Shown in pieces: positions 8,838-17,897 of a DNA stretch of 64,000 nt; position 1 is the stretch's first letter, and each line of letters opens with the position of its first letter. The position numbers and the translations under genes were made by a program. The DNA is from Bin87 sp034423115 (lineage in GTDB: Bacteria; Chloroflexota; Dehalococcoidia; Lucifugimonadales; UBA3495): positions 1 through 64,000 of the forward strand of contig DAOUJD010000033.1 in the NCBI GenBank assembly GCA_034423115.1, read 5' to 3'. The notes beneath the pieces were generated by a model that saw nothing but the letters and a program-made list of their open reading frames with translations, did no database searches and was not told the origin of the DNA.

Positions 8838-9743
8838 CTAGTCGTTCCAAAGGGGATGTTTGCGCCATTCTGTCGGGAGTCCCATCGCCGAGGTTTGCAC
8901 CGTCAGGTGAGAGTCGAACAGGTCCAGAACCCTTTTCGTCCAATCGTTTCCCGGGTAGATGTGGTTCAACCAGTAACGGCATATGGTGAGCAATATACCC
9001 AATTGATTGTTCGATAGTTTCGGTGAATGCCACTCTGGGAATTTCCTGCGCTGAGGTATTTTCACTCTTGTTCTATTGAATCGCCAGTTCCATATGCGGT
9101 CATGGTGGGCACATCTGTTGCGCAGCACTCGCAGACCGATCAACCAAGAATTTGCAATGGCGTCCGGTTGGCCCAGCGAGCTTGCAACGTCTTTCTGAAT
9201 GTTGTCGGCGACGCCCTGGAAGAATGACAGGGTGGTCCCAAAATCGATACTTTCTGCGACCATCCAGATCGGTAGCTCAGGCTCGGAACCTGGAATCGTT
9301 ACGTTAGAAACCGGAGCCGATCCTGTATGGTCTCGCGCCACGTTTTCCTGAGCCTCTTTGATTTTGCCCAGCCACCAGGTAAATGTCGGACCTTGGCGTG
9401 AAAAGTTCGGGAAGTTTGTCGCATCAAGATATTCGTAGGGGCCATACTCATGAGCGAAACGATAAGCTAAATCAGACCTGACTTGTACTTCAATGCATCC
9501 GATCGCTTCAAAGCACAAGGAACGTAATCTGTTGTCAAATTCAACGATGCCCCAGAGCGCTTCCAAAGTGGCATCTCCGCGGTAAAGATTTTCCGCACGG
9601 AAAAATTGAGCGTAGTCGGTCAATCTGAATTCGCCGACCATCTCCAAGCGACGAATCAACTCGGTTTTATCGGCCCGTAAGCCTCGGGCGATCAAACGGT
9701 CCGCTGCCGGCTCAAAAGAGAAAACTGACGCCCCGGTCGCCAT
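8838..9743 (-). CDS. Abi_2-family protein (AbiD/AbiF-like, HEPN)
   Basis: GLRADKTELIRRLEMVGEFRLTDYAQFF at the start and LRNRCAHHDRIWNWRF near residue 240 match the Abi_2 family. The latter is the R-x4-6-H HEPN ribonuclease-type motif. Relatives of this family abort phage infection in lactococci. The ATG at 9743 is preferred from family alignment; the frame also opens at TTG 9794, and neither has a convincing ribosome site. The base composition is AT-richer than the neighbouring genes, compatible with acquisition. It is a solitary gene with no visible partner. Confidence 0.8.
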   Translation of the reverse strand: MATGASVFSFEPAADRLIARGLRADKTELIRRLEMVGEFRLTDYAQFFRAENLYRGDATLEALWGIVEFDNRLRSLCFEAIGCIEVQVRSDLAYRFAHEYGPYEYLDATNFPNFSRQGPTFTWWLGKIKEAQENVARDHTGSAPVSNVTIPGSEPELPIWMVAESIDFGTTLSFFQGVADNIQKDVASSLGQPDAIANSWLIGLRVLRNRCAHHDRIWNWRFNRTRVKIPQRRKFPEWHSPKLSNNQLGILLTICRYWLNHIYPGNDWTKRVLDLFDSHLTVQTSAMGLPTEWRKHPLWND

Positions 9744-9861
9744 GATCCATCGCACAACAAAATACCCGCCGAAGTAAGCTGCATCCTTACTCAATGAAGG
9801 AGAGAAGCCCGGCGGGTCTTGCTGCGTTTTATTGTAGCATCAAGATGTCATATTAGCAACA

Positions 9862-10332
9862 TCATAAACGCCCTTCGTAGCGCGAGGGGCGTTCTATCAT
9901 GGCGCGTTCCAGGGCCACCTTGAGGCGTTCGCTGAAGAAGCGGCTGGTGGAAGAAATGATGCGGTGTTCCTGGCGGTCCTCCCGCTTGGTGGGCAGGGTC
10001 ACGATGACGTGATACACCTTGAACTTGTTGGAACGGATGCGGTTGCTCCACCAGGTCACGGCGACGGCCACCAGCACCACGAAAATGCCCATAGTGAGCC
10101 AGGCTCCGGCGAATCCACCCACCATGGCCACGAAGAACCCGATGATCGATCCGCCCCCGACGGTGCGCCACCAGCGGATGGGCGGTCGGTCGGACTCCTC
10201 CTCGACTATCTCCATCTCGACGGACAGGATGTCTTCGATGCGGTATTCCTGGCCCTGGGGTTCCACGAACCGCTCGTAGGTGACCAGCGCGCCGTGCTCT
10301 TTGAACAGCACCCGATCCTTGGATACCGCCAT
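9862..10332 (-). CDS. Small membrane protein of unknown function (DUF6232-like)
   Basis: The 156-residue protein starts MAVSKDRVLFKEHGALVTYERFV, followed by a short soluble stretch. Two adjacent membrane segments follow (GGGSIIGFFVAMVGGFAGAWLTMGIFVVLVAVAVTWW) and then a basic tail with a second small folded region. The layout recalls the DUF6232 group. Function is unknown. It stands alone between the Abi_2 gene and the SDR. Confidence 0.7.
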   Translation of the reverse strand: MAVSKDRVLFKEHGALVTYERFVEPQGQEYRIEDILSVEMEIVEEESDRPPIRWWRTVGGGSIIGFFVAMVGGFAGAWLTMGIFVVLVAVAVTWWSNRIRSNKFKVYHVIVTLPTKREDRQEHRIISSTSRFFSERLKVALERAMIERPSRYEGRL

Positions 10333-10370
10333 GATGGATATGCTCCGTGCCTCAAAAGTCCGACGATCAT

Positions 10371-10395
10371 GGATTCCGGCTTTCGCCGGAATGAC
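10371..10395. repeat. REP2-type palindrome (TTCCGGCTTTCGCCGGAA)
   Basis: This is a perfect inverted repeat ATTCCGGC..GCCGGAAT with a TTTC loop followed by GAC. The same unit recurs at 33873-33899, 38658-38684, 41837-41861 and 55159-55185. It sits between the convergently spaced ends of two minus-strand genes. Confidence 0.8.
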
Positions 10396-10403
10396 AGAGG
10401 GGG

Positions 10404-11174
10404 TTACTGCGCCGTGGTGCCGCCGTCGATGACCAGTTCGGAGCCGGTCATAAAGGATGATTCTTCCGATGCCAGGAACACGATGCCGTAGGCGATGTCG
10501 TCGGCGTTGCCAACCCGCCCGATGGGGATACGCTCGTTGATCCAGGCGAAATGCCGCTCGTTGTCATAGCTGCGGGTGGTCAACGGCGTGTGGCAGTAGC
10601 CGGGGTGGATGGAGTTGACGCGGATATTATCGCCGGCGTATTGCATGGCTGCCGACTTGGTGAGCAGGCGAATAGCGCCCTTGGCGGCGTGGTACGCGGT
10701 TGAGGTCGGGCTGCCCACGATGCCATAAATCGACGAGATGTTGACGATGGAGCCGCCGCCGGCTTTCAGCATCTCGGGCACGCCGTGCTTGATGCCCAGG
10801 AACGTGCCCTTGGCGTGGACGTCGATCTGGCCGTCCCAGGCGTCTTCGGTGGTTTCCTCGACGGTGTAACGGGCGCCGGTGCCGGCGTTGTTGACCAGGA
10901 CGTTGAGGGTCCCAAAGGACGATACGGTGGCGGTGGCGGCGTCTATCCAGTCCTGCTCGTTGGTTACGTCCAGCTTAACGAATATGGCGTCGCCGCCGGC
11001 GGCCCGGATCTGCTCGGCGGTGCGCTCACCGTTCTCGGTGTTGATGTCGCCCAGGACGACCTTTGCGCCTTCCTGACAGAACATCCTGGCAGCCGCGCCG
11101 CCGAATCCCATCAACTCTCCCTCGACACCGCTGGCCGCTCCGCTGATGAGCGCAACCTTGCCTTCCAACCGCAT
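10404..11174 (-). CDS. Short-chain dehydrogenase/reductase
   Basis: GGAGG precedes the ATG at 11174. This is a classical SDR of 256 residues. A slightly extended glycine-rich NAD(P) loop (SGAASGVEGELMGFGGAAAR) is followed by the NNAG structural motif, catalytic Ser in SSIYG and Y-x3-K in YHAAK. The C-terminal end GSELVIDGGTTAQ is typical of the cofactor-binding fold. The Gly-loop has an insertion relative to TGxxxGIG, as in some 3-alpha/20-beta-hydroxysteroid dehydrogenase relatives. The alcohol substrate is not predictable. Confidence 0.9.
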   Translation of the reverse strand: MRLEGKVALISGAASGVEGELMGFGGAAARMFCQEGAKVVLGDINTENGERTAEQIRAAGGDAIFVKLDVTNEQDWIDAATATVSSFGTLNVLVNNAGTGARYTVEETTEDAWDGQIDVHAKGTFLGIKHGVPEMLKAGGGSIVNISSIYGIVGSPTSTAYHAAKGAIRLLTKSAAMQYAGDNIRVNSIHPGYCHTPLTTRSYDNERHFAWINERIPIGRVGNADDIAYGIVFLASEESSFMTGSELVIDGGTTAQ

Positions 11175-11234
11175 GGGGAACCTCCTGTCGTCGTGCCGGA
11201 TTGGTGCTGTTGGGCCGCATTATAGCAAGCGGGG

Positions 11235-11969
11235 TCAGTTCTCCGTGCGCCGGTCGCGCAACTGTGCTTCCAGTTCATCAATCCGTTGCTGCATCGCGGC
11301 CTGTGCGGCCTCGTGGGCCGCTCGTTCCTGCCGCCAGTTCTCCAGGTACTCGCCAACAACCGAGTCGTAGAAGCGCGGCCAGCCCTCGTCCCAGGCGAGA
11401 TACAACCCCATCAGGTCGCTGTAACCCTTGAGGATGCCGTCGGGCTCGGTGGTCAGATCGACCGGGAGGTACACTCCGTCGCGCAGCACGCCGCCCCACA
11501 GGGGCTCTCCGTGGTGCTCGCCACCGCTGGGGTCGAAGCGCCAGTATTCGGAAATGCCGATGTCGGCATACACCCGGGTCTTGGTGACCGTATCCTCCGA
11601 ACCGGTGCTCTCGGAGCCCACCTCCAGCGCCAGGTCAGGGGGCTTGCCGGCCTCCCAGGGCAGGTAGAGCTTGCGGCGACGGATGGCAGCCTGGTCGACC
11701 CCAAAGGCCAGGTAGATGTCGGGCTGGCGGCGGACGTTCAGGTTGGACGGGTCATAGCACAGGATCGTGTTGCTGCTGATGAAAACGTCGGGTCGTTGCC
11801 AGAAGTCGGCGAAACGACTGGCCAGGATGTTTAGAATCTCGTTGACAACGGTTTCCTGCTCCATAGCGTCAGGCATGGGCTCCGGTTCGTCCGGGTTGTA
11901 GTCCAGCGCGGCGTAGTCGATTTCGCCCCGCTTGACGTACGGCAACATCCCGGTTCTGGTGACAGTCAT
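11235..11969 (-). CDS. Uma2-family (DUF820) endonuclease-like protein
   Basis: The start ATG 11969 has GAGGTT upstream; a GTG- or ATG-led extension to 11987 is less likely. The PD-(D/E)xK-type core is visible as QPDIYLAFG..., PDLALEVGSESTGSEDTVTKTRVYADIGISEYWRFDP. The C-terminus is a 45-residue coiled coil (ENWRQERAAHEAAQAAMQQRIDELEAQLRDR). Uma2 proteins are numerous in Chloroflexota and cyanobacteria, and their physiological role is unknown. A second Uma2 gene lies at 44.7 kb. Confidence 0.85.
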   Translation of the reverse strand: MTVTRTGMLPYVKRGEIDYAALDYNPDEPEPMPDAMEQETVVNEILNILASRFADFWQRPDVFISSNTILCYDPSNLNVRRQPDIYLAFGVDQAAIRRRKLYLPWEAGKPPDLALEVGSESTGSEDTVTKTRVYADIGISEYWRFDPSGGEHHGEPLWGGVLRDGVYLPVDLTTEPDGILKGYSDLMGLYLAWDEGWPRFYDSVVGEYLENWRQERAAHEAAQAAMQQRIDELEAQLRDRRTEN

Positions 11970-12207
11970 AACGTAACCTCGACGCATCCGATCCGGCGGG
12001 GCCAGTCCTAAACAAAAAGTGCAGTTGTGATGGATGTGGTGTTGGAAACACTAAAATAAAGACAGACAGGAGTAGTTTGAAGTCCCACGCATTATAGCAG
12101 TCAGTTGAGCCAATTCCGGCGGATCCCGTGGGCTTGCGGCGGGGGAGTATAATGCTGCCCTGTGATCCCCCAACACGAGCGTGGGACTCCAGAGGAGGAA
12201 TGTCCAG

Positions 12208-13341
12208 ATGCCCGACTACTTCACGGAGGTGGATGTCCTCCGCAACGGCGATTCGGCCGGCAACGGCATGACGCTGCGCCTGACGGACCCCCACGGCCGA
12301 ACGATTCACACCGTGGCGGTGCCGCAGGAAGGGCATTCACATACGGGGCCAACCTGGGCATACATTTTCGAGAACGAGGGCCTGACGCTCATCGACCCGG
12401 GAGCAGAGGCGTCGTTCGATCTGCTGAAGTCGGGCATGGCGCTGGGCGGCCTTGAGGTAGGGGACATCGAGCGGGTGATCATCACCCACGGGCATGCCGA
12501 CCACGACGGCGGCGTGGCGCGCGTCCTAGAAGCCTCCGACGCCGAGCTATGGGCGCACGACATCTACCAGCCGCTCCTGCCCTTTGACCCTCGGGATCTG
12601 CAATTCATGGCATCGTCGCCGATCCATCAGGCGATGTGGGAGACGGCGAAAGCCAACGGGTTCAGCCATTCAAACTCGGAGGAACGCGAGCGATACATGG
12701 CGTCGCGAAAGACGCACCAGGTGGGTCATCACATCGCCCACGGAGAGCAGCAGGGCGCGCTCCAGTACATGCACGCGCCGGGCCATTCGCCCGACGAGAT
12801 CTGCGCCGTGATCGACAACGGACCGGGCAGCGGGATGGTGTTCACGGGCGACCACGTGCTGCCGGAGATCAGCCCGCACCCGACGATGAAAACGGCATTC
12901 AACCGTGCCGTGCTGAGCAGTCTGCCGGTCCACTACCAGGACCCGGACGATTCCTTCGGGTTGCTAACGTACCTGAAGTCGCTGCAGCGGGTGGCAGACC
13001 TGGGTACGGAGGTGGCGGTGCTGCCGGCGCACCGGCTGTACAACAACCACAAGTTCAACTTTCAGACCACGCAGCGAGCCGGCGATCTGATCCGGTTCCA
13101 CGCGCGGCGGTTGGGTCGCATACTGGTTACGGCGGGGCCGGAGCCGCAGCCGTTGGAGGACGTGACGCGGCAGACGTTCGAGCGGCGCAAGCTGGAGGGC
13201 GGCAACTTCTTCGCCGCGCTCACCGAGGTGGTGGCGCACATCGAGCTGCTGGAAGACTCCGGCGACCTTGAGGTCACCGACGACCACAGGCTGCGCCGCA
13301 CCGGCCGCGAAAACTACCAGGACTTGCTGCGGGCGCTGTGA
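12208..13341 (+). CDS. MBL-fold metallo-hydrolase
   Basis: GAGGAGGA precedes ATG 12208. The metal site is complete: THGHADHDGG (HxHxDH), then H in HAPGHSPDE, D in TGDHVLP, and a late H in LPAHRLY. A helical C-terminal domain of about 100 residues follows (winged-helix-like, as in LACTB2-type hydrolases and similar thioesterases). It is probably a hydrolase of a thioester, lactone or similar bond. A TATAAT at 12148-12153 could be its -10 element, though I see no good -35. Confidence 0.88.
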   Translation: MPDYFTEVDVLRNGDSAGNGMTLRLTDPHGRTIHTVAVPQEGHSHTGPTWAYIFENEGLTLIDPGAEASFDLLKSGMALGGLEVGDIERVIITHGHADHDGGVARVLEASDAELWAHDIYQPLLPFDPRDLQFMASSPIHQAMWETAKANGFSHSNSEERERYMASRKTHQVGHHIAHGEQQGALQYMHAPGHSPDEICAVIDNGPGSGMVFTGDHVLPEISPHPTMKTAFNRAVLSSLPVHYQDPDDSFGLLTYLKSLQRVADLGTEVAVLPAHRLYNNHKFNFQTTQRAGDLIRFHARRLGRILVTAGPEPQPLEDVTRQTFERRKLEGGNFFAALTEVVAHIELLEDSGDLEVTDDHRLRRTGRENYQDLLRAL

Positions 13342-13448
13342 CTGGGGCATTTCCCCTGCCTGCGCCGATGCTCCACGGCCCGCCGGAGTTCAGTCTAAGC
13401 CAAGGCTGACTGCTATACTGGCGCTACCATTCGCTAGGAGCATCAACC

Positions 13449-13865
13449 ATGGCGCAAATGACGCCGATGCAACCGTTTGACGAACTCGGCGAGACTATCG
13501 AAGATTACCGGCTTCAATCACGTTATTTTTTGGAGCGCAGCCACCAATACCTAGCTGAGGATGACCTGCATCAAGCCTCCGAAAAAGGCTGGGGCGCAGC
13601 GGCATGGATGGCAAAAGCAACGGCCACCGCCAAAGGCTGGCAGTATGATCGGCATGAGCACTTTACAGAGGTCCTATACCAGGCCCGCCAGCTAACTGGC
13701 GACAATCGGCTAACCGCGCTGCGTCGGACGGCCAACGAACTACATGGTAATTTCTACCAGCGCAAGAGGTTTTTGCACGCTGATGACATTGCCGGATCGC
13801 TAGATGAGGTCGCCACACTGCTCGACATTCTGGAGCCGTTAACGGAACGCCAATCCACGGCATAA
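13449..13865 (+). CDS. HEPN/PaREP1-like small helical protein (paralogue 1 of 3)
   Basis: AGGAG precedes ATG 13449. The core reads ERSHQYLAEDDLHQASEKGWGAAAWMAKATATAKGW, then LRRTANELHGNFYQRKRFLHADDIAGSLDEVATLLDIL. This is the all-helical pattern of PaREP1/HEPN-like proteins, many of which are one half of toxin-antitoxin pairs. Relatives occur at 33.4 kb and 36.7 kb. The next two genes follow closely (10-base gap, then a 4-base overlap), suggesting a three-gene unit. Confidence 0.65.
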   Translation: MAQMTPMQPFDELGETIEDYRLQSRYFLERSHQYLAEDDLHQASEKGWGAAAWMAKATATAKGWQYDRHEHFTEVLYQARQLTGDNRLTALRRTANELHGNFYQRKRFLHADDIAGSLDEVATLLDILEPLTERQSTA

Positions 13866-13875
13866 AGAACGCAGT

Positions 13876-14202
13876 ATGAAAATCATAGCCAACGACGTCG
13901 CCAGTGGCTGGGTTGTCCCTTGCATCATTATCGAAGTCAAACCTCGCGAGGTGCGGGACTCATATGATGGTGGAATCCTAACAGACGACGACCTCCGTCA
14001 GTTGCAGGGTTATGTAGATGCTGACTCGCGTATGGAAGAAGGGTTGGCTGGGCTGACCAACGGAACCCGGTGGCACATCCACCAGTTACAGGATGGGGAT
14101 CCGTTGAAAAATTTCGACCCTATTCATGTCGATATTTTGCACGATGACCCGGGATACGCTGCCGATGTGCTTGACGTGTACATGGGGCGACAAAATTGGT
14201 GA
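13876..14202 (+). CDS. PD-(D/E)xK-like fragment resembling HsdR N-terminal domain
   Basis: PCIIIEVKPREV has the E-x-K half of a nuclease active site. LRQLQGYVDADSRMEEGLAGLTNGTRWHIHQL matches the following helix and TNG.W strand seen in type I restriction R-subunit N-terminal domains. The first strand carrying the usual Asp is missing, so the 108-residue protein is either a minimal non-catalytic version or truncated. It sits between the HEPN-like and DUF2283 genes and overlaps the latter by GTGA. Confidence 0.55.
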   Translation: MKIIANDVASGWVVPCIIIEVKPREVRDSYDGGILTDDDLRQLQGYVDADSRMEEGLAGLTNGTRWHIHQLQDGDPLKNFDPIHVDILHDDPGYAADVLDVYMGRQNW

Positions 14203-14630
14203 GGATCGGCGTGATTGTCAATATGATGCGGGGCCTGACGCGGAACCTGAAAATGTCCTATGACCCCGACAACGATATTTTGTGGTTGCGCGATGGCAGT
14301 CCAAGCGACGGCAGCAGCCTTTTGGAAGAGGCGCCTTTTGCCACGATGGAGATGCGCGACGAGGAGAGCCGGGAAGCGGTCGGCGTGGAAATATCGGGCT
14401 TCAGTACCTACTTCCCGTTGCGTCGGTCTGACTACTACGAACCAACAGACACCCTCACTTTCGGAACTGGGCGCGAAACCGCTACGTTGATCGCCGAAAA
14501 CAGCGACTTGGTGGCATACTGGCGGCCCGATGAATTCGCGCCCCACGATCTGGAGCCTTTTGCAGTTGACTTGCGGAATGCATCCAAGCATTTGGCGCCT
14601 TTGGTTGCGGCTTTTCCACACAAGAAATAA
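14199..14630 (+). CDS. DUF2283-containing protein
   Basis: MSYDPDNDILWLRDGSPSDG..EEAPFATMEMRDEESREAVGVEISGFSTYF matches DUF2283, a small family often found beside toxin-like genes. The GTG at 14199 overlaps the preceding stop (GTGA), the same coupling used at 5954 and 6298; GTG 14211 and ATG 14226 are alternatives. The C-terminal 80 residues (ETATLIAENSDLVAYWRPDEFAPHDLEPFAVDL..) are not part of the usual domain. Function is unknown. Confidence 0.65.
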   Translation: MRIGVIVNMMRGLTRNLKMSYDPDNDILWLRDGSPSDGSSLLEEAPFATMEMRDEESREAVGVEISGFSTYFPLRRSDYYEPTDTLTFGTGRETATLIAENSDLVAYWRPDEFAPHDLEPFAVDLRNASKHLAPLVAAFPHKK

Positions 14631-14687
14631 CGATCTGTTCAAACGCGCCGGGACTTTACGCGGCGTCAACACCAGGAGGTAATGTCC

Positions 14688-15470
14688 ATGTCTCTGGACG
14701 GAAAGGTAGCGTTGGTAACCGGCGCGGGCCGCGGCATGGGTCGGGCCACTGCGCTGGCGCTGGCGAATGATGGGGCGAACGTCGCGGTCACGGACATCAT
14801 GGCCGACAACGTGGAGGAAACGGCTACGGATGTGCGGGCCACTGGTCGCCAGAGCGTGGCGATCACAGCGGACATCGGCGACGGCGACGACATCGACCGG
14901 GTGATCGCCGAAGCGGTGAGCTCGCTGGGGCGTGTCGATATCCTGGTGAACAACGCCGGCGTCACGCGCTACCTGGACATCATGGACATCACCGAGGCTG
15001 ACTGGGACCGCATTCACCGGGTGAACGCGCGGGGCGCATTCTTCGTGATGCAGCGGACCGCGCGGCAGATGATCGACCAGGGCAGCGGCGGGCGCATCGT
15101 CAACATCGCGTCCATCGCCGGCAAGGGCTACCGGGGCACGTCCAACGCGGCCTACGCAGCCAGCAAGGGCGCGGTGATTTCTATGACGCTGATCGCGGCG
15201 CACCAGCTGGCGCGTTACGACATCAACGTGAACGCCATCTGCCCGGGCTCAACCATCACCGCGATGTCCACGAGCACGATGGAGCAGCGGGCCGCGGATG
15301 CCGGCATCTCGGTTGACGAGTTGCAGGCGCAGCGGGCGTCCAACATACCCATCGGGCGGGCCAACGAGCCGGAGGACATAGCGGCGATGGCGGCGTTCCT
15401 GGCCAGCCCCGGCGCGCGGAACATCACGGGTCAGACGATCAACGTGGACGGCGGGCTGGTGATGCACTGA
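14688..15470 (+). CDS. Short-chain dehydrogenase/reductase (FabG-like)
   Basis: AGGAGG (14674-14679) favours the ATG at 14688 over that at 14682. All SDR marks are present: TGAGRGMG nucleotide loop, NNAG, catalytic Ser in ASIAGKG, YAASK catalytic pair, and GQTINVDGGLVMH at the end. The order and length fit 3-oxoacyl reductase-like or sugar/steroid dehydrogenases. It is a single gene and its substrate is not indicated. Confidence 0.92.
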   Translation: MSLDGKVALVTGAGRGMGRATALALANDGANVAVTDIMADNVEETATDVRATGRQSVAITADIGDGDDIDRVIAEAVSSLGRVDILVNNAGVTRYLDIMDITEADWDRIHRVNARGAFFVMQRTARQMIDQGSGGRIVNIASIAGKGYRGTSNAAYAASKGAVISMTLIAAHQLARYDINVNAICPGSTITAMSTSTMEQRAADAGISVDELQAQRASNIPIGRANEPEDIAAMAAFLASPGARNITGQTINVDGGLVMH

Positions 15471-15576
15471 GCAAATTAAGGTGGCTAAATTGCCGACGGT
15501 ACCACGTTTCGATATGATTGCATTTGAACACCGAGAAGGTAAAGTTTGGTAATCGCGGCATGTGAGGATATGCGTC

Positions 15577-15852
15577 ATGGACAGGCGTATCGCAGAGACC
15601 ACACCAGATGCGGCGAGTAGCCGGGAGTCTGCTCCTGCTAAATGGTGGCGAGATAAGGTGAACATCGCCCTTATAGCAATCGCGGCCATAGCCGCTATTG
15701 GAATCGTAGTTGCTTGCGTCGGCGCGTTTGCCCTTGGCTCATCAACAACGGTCTGGGTAGGCGGCGGTATAGTGAGCATATCGGCGCTTGCTTGGGCAGC
15801 GTGGGCAATCGCGTTCATTGCGTTAGTAACTATTCGGAAGACGAAAAGATAA
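15577..15852 (+). CDS. Small two-span membrane protein, unknown
   Basis: GAGG 8-9 bases upstream supports ATG 15577. A charged N-terminus is followed by two hydrophobic segments (VNIALIAIAAIAAIGIVVACVGAFAL and TTVWVGGGIVSISALAWAAWAIAFIALV) and a basic tail TIRKTKR. Its 3' end overlaps the convergent membrane gene by 23 bases. No family was recognised. Confidence 0.5.
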   Translation: MDRRIAETTPDAASSRESAPAKWWRDKVNIALIAIAAIAAIGIVVACVGAFALGSSTTVWVGGGIVSISALAWAAWAIAFIALVTIRKTKR

Positions 15853-16150
15853 CCCCGCGCAGGATTACGCATACACCAGCCAGTATGATCACCCCCAATC
15901 CGGCCACGCTCATCGCGAGAGCCGCCGCCGCTAAACCCGCGCCGCCAGTCAACTTGAACACCAAGCCTGCCGCCAGGAAGATGGCAACGAAAAGGCAGCC
16001 AATAGCCAAAAATAGCCTGTAGCGCAGCGGCAAACTCAAAGCTAGGGATGCGAGGGCGGCCCATAATCCTTTGTCCGGCGACTTCATTACCATACCCTGA
16101 TCATGGGACAAAACTCTCGATGCCGTAGCGTCCCCGGAATGATATAGCAT
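15830..16150 (-). CDS. Small two-span membrane protein, unknown
   Basis: Two membrane segments (RYRLFLAIGCLFVAIFLAAGLVF and GLAAAALAMSVAGLGVIILAGVCVILRGVIF) make it likely to be real. The start is uncertain (ATG 16150 or ATG 16093). It converges on the neighbouring small membrane gene with a short tail-to-tail overlap. No family was recognised. Confidence 0.45.
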   Translation of the reverse strand: MLYHSGDATASRVLSHDQGMVMKSPDKGLWAALASLALSLPLRYRLFLAIGCLFVAIFLAAGLVFKLTGGAGLAAAALAMSVAGLGVIILAGVCVILRGVIFSSSE

Positions 16151-16281
16151 CGTGATTTTGTCTGCCCTGTCCGCTTGCGCCGCCCTAACTGCGTGTATAT
16201 GATGGCGGCGGAACTCAATTCGCTGTCGCCACGATGGTTCGGAGATACGGCTATCTCGGTGGTGAAAGGAGCAAGTCAGGT

Positions 16282-17832
16282 ATGAAATACGACTATATCG
16301 TGATTGGAGCCGGGTCGGCGGGATCGATTATCGCCAGCCGGTTGACCGAGGACCACAGCAAGCACGTGCTGCTGATCGAGGCGGGGCCGGACTATCCGGA
16401 GTTCGAACACCTGCCGGAAGAGGTCAAGTTCGGCTATAACACCGAAATTGACATCATGGTCAGCGACCATAACTGGCAGTTCGTCGGGAAGGGCACGGAC
16501 ACCTCCCCTGAAATCATGGTGCCGCGCGGCAAGGTCACCGGCGGGTCCAGCGCCATCAACGGACAGGTGTTCCTGCGGGGCGTGCCAGAGGACTACGACG
16601 GCTGGGCGGCCGAGGGCAACGACGAGTGGGGATACACCAAGCTGCTGCCCATCTTCCGCCGCATCGAGACCGATACCGACTACGGCAACGACGACTTCCA
16701 CGGCGGCGACGGCCCCATCGTAATGCACCGTTTCGCTCGCGAGTCGTGGCTGCCGGCGCAGAACGCCTTCAGCGCCGCGTGCGTGGCCGCCGGCTTCCCC
16801 GAAACCTGGGACCACAACCATCCCGATTCCTACGGCGTTGGCCCGACCCCATTCAACAACCCCAACGGCATCCGTATGAGCACGAACCTCGGCTACCTGT
16901 CGGAGTCGAGACACCGATTGAACCTGACCATCAAGGCCAACTGCCACGTGCATCGGATTATTTTCGACGGGAACCAGGCCACGGGCGTGCAGTTGGAGTC
17001 GGGCGGCGAGGTCTTCACCGCCGAGGGCGAGGAGATCATCCTGAGCAGCGGCGCCATCGGATCGCCGCACATCCTGATGCTGTCAGGGATCGGGCCGGCC
17101 GACCACCTGCGTGAAATGGGGATTCCGGTGATCCAGGATGCTCCGGGCGTGGGCCAGAACCTGCGCGACCATCCCACCGTGTGGTGCACCTGGCGCACCA
17201 AGCCGGAGGTTGAGCTGGACGGCCTGGCGCCGCGCTCCCAGCTATGCCTGCGCTACACCGCCGACGGTTCAGACCTCCGCAACGATATGAAGATCAGCAT
17301 GCAGTCCTTCGCCACCGAGCGCATCAACCGGGGCGGAGACCGCATGGTTCCGCTGGGCATTCGCATGAGCACCGGCATACAGCTGGCTGCCGGCGCGGGG
17401 CACATGCGCTTGCAGTCCACCGACCCTTACCAGCAGCCTTTCCTGGACTACAACTACCTCAAGGAGGAGTCGGACCGGGTGCGGCTGCGGGATTCGGTGC
17501 GCCTGTGCATGCAGTTGGCGGATCACCCCGATTTCCAGAACCTGATCCAGGAGTGCATCGAGCCGCCGGCGGATGCCTTGGAGAGCGACGAAGCGCTGGA
17601 CGCCTGGGTGGCTCGCGAAGTGACCACGTCCCAGCACATTTCGGGCACCTGCAAGATGGGGCCGGACAGCGACCCCATGGCGGTGGTGGACCAGTTCGGA
17701 CACGTGAAGGGCGTTACCAACCTGCGCGTGGCCGACGCCAGCGTGATGCCCGACTGCATCCGGGCCAACACCAACGTCACCTCGATGACCATCGGCGAAC
17801 GCGTCGCCGAGTTCATCAAGGAAGGGCGGTAA
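16282..17832 (+). CDS. GMC-family FAD oxidoreductase (choline dehydrogenase-like)
   Basis: ATG 16282 directly precedes the FAD-binding strand DYIVIGAGSAGSIIASRL. The GMC signatures follow: PRGKVTGGSSAINGQVFLRG near residue 80, SSGAIGSPHILMLSGIG near residue 255, and the C-terminal substrate domain with HISGTCKMG..DPMAVVDQFGHVKGVTNLRVADASVMP. It probably oxidises a primary alcohol to an aldehyde with FAD. A short GGCGGT/ACCGCC hairpin spans the stop codon. Confidence 0.92.
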   Translation: MKYDYIVIGAGSAGSIIASRLTEDHSKHVLLIEAGPDYPEFEHLPEEVKFGYNTEIDIMVSDHNWQFVGKGTDTSPEIMVPRGKVTGGSSAINGQVFLRGVPEDYDGWAAEGNDEWGYTKLLPIFRRIETDTDYGNDDFHGGDGPIVMHRFARESWLPAQNAFSAACVAAGFPETWDHNHPDSYGVGPTPFNNPNGIRMSTNLGYLSESRHRLNLTIKANCHVHRIIFDGNQATGVQLESGGEVFTAEGEEIILSSGAIGSPHILMLSGIGPADHLREMGIPVIQDAPGVGQNLRDHPTVWCTWRTKPEVELDGLAPRSQLCLRYTADGSDLRNDMKISMQSFATERINRGGDRMVPLGIRMSTGIQLAAGAGHMRLQSTDPYQQPFLDYNYLKEESDRVRLRDSVRLCMQLADHPDFQNLIQECIEPPADALESDEALDAWVAREVTTSQHISGTCKMGPDSDPMAVVDQFGHVKGVTNLRVADASVMPDCIRANTNVTSMTIGERVAEFIKEGR

Positions 17833-17852
17833 AAACCGCCAATCGGGGATCT

Positions 17853-17880
17853 GTAGGGGCGAATAATCATTCGCCCCTAC
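17853..17880. repeat. REP3-type palindrome (GTAGGGGCGAAT)
   Basis: A perfect 12-bp inverted repeat has the four-base loop AATC. It belongs to the GGGGCG..CGCCCC family found about a dozen times in this window, always between or at the very end of genes. Confidence 0.85.
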
Positions 17881-17897
17881 TCATAGGTAGGTATTTC

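Noticed and set aside
14682..14687. ATG 14682 as start of the SDR
   Set aside because: Only 2 bases from AGGAGG; the ATG at 14688 has proper spacing.
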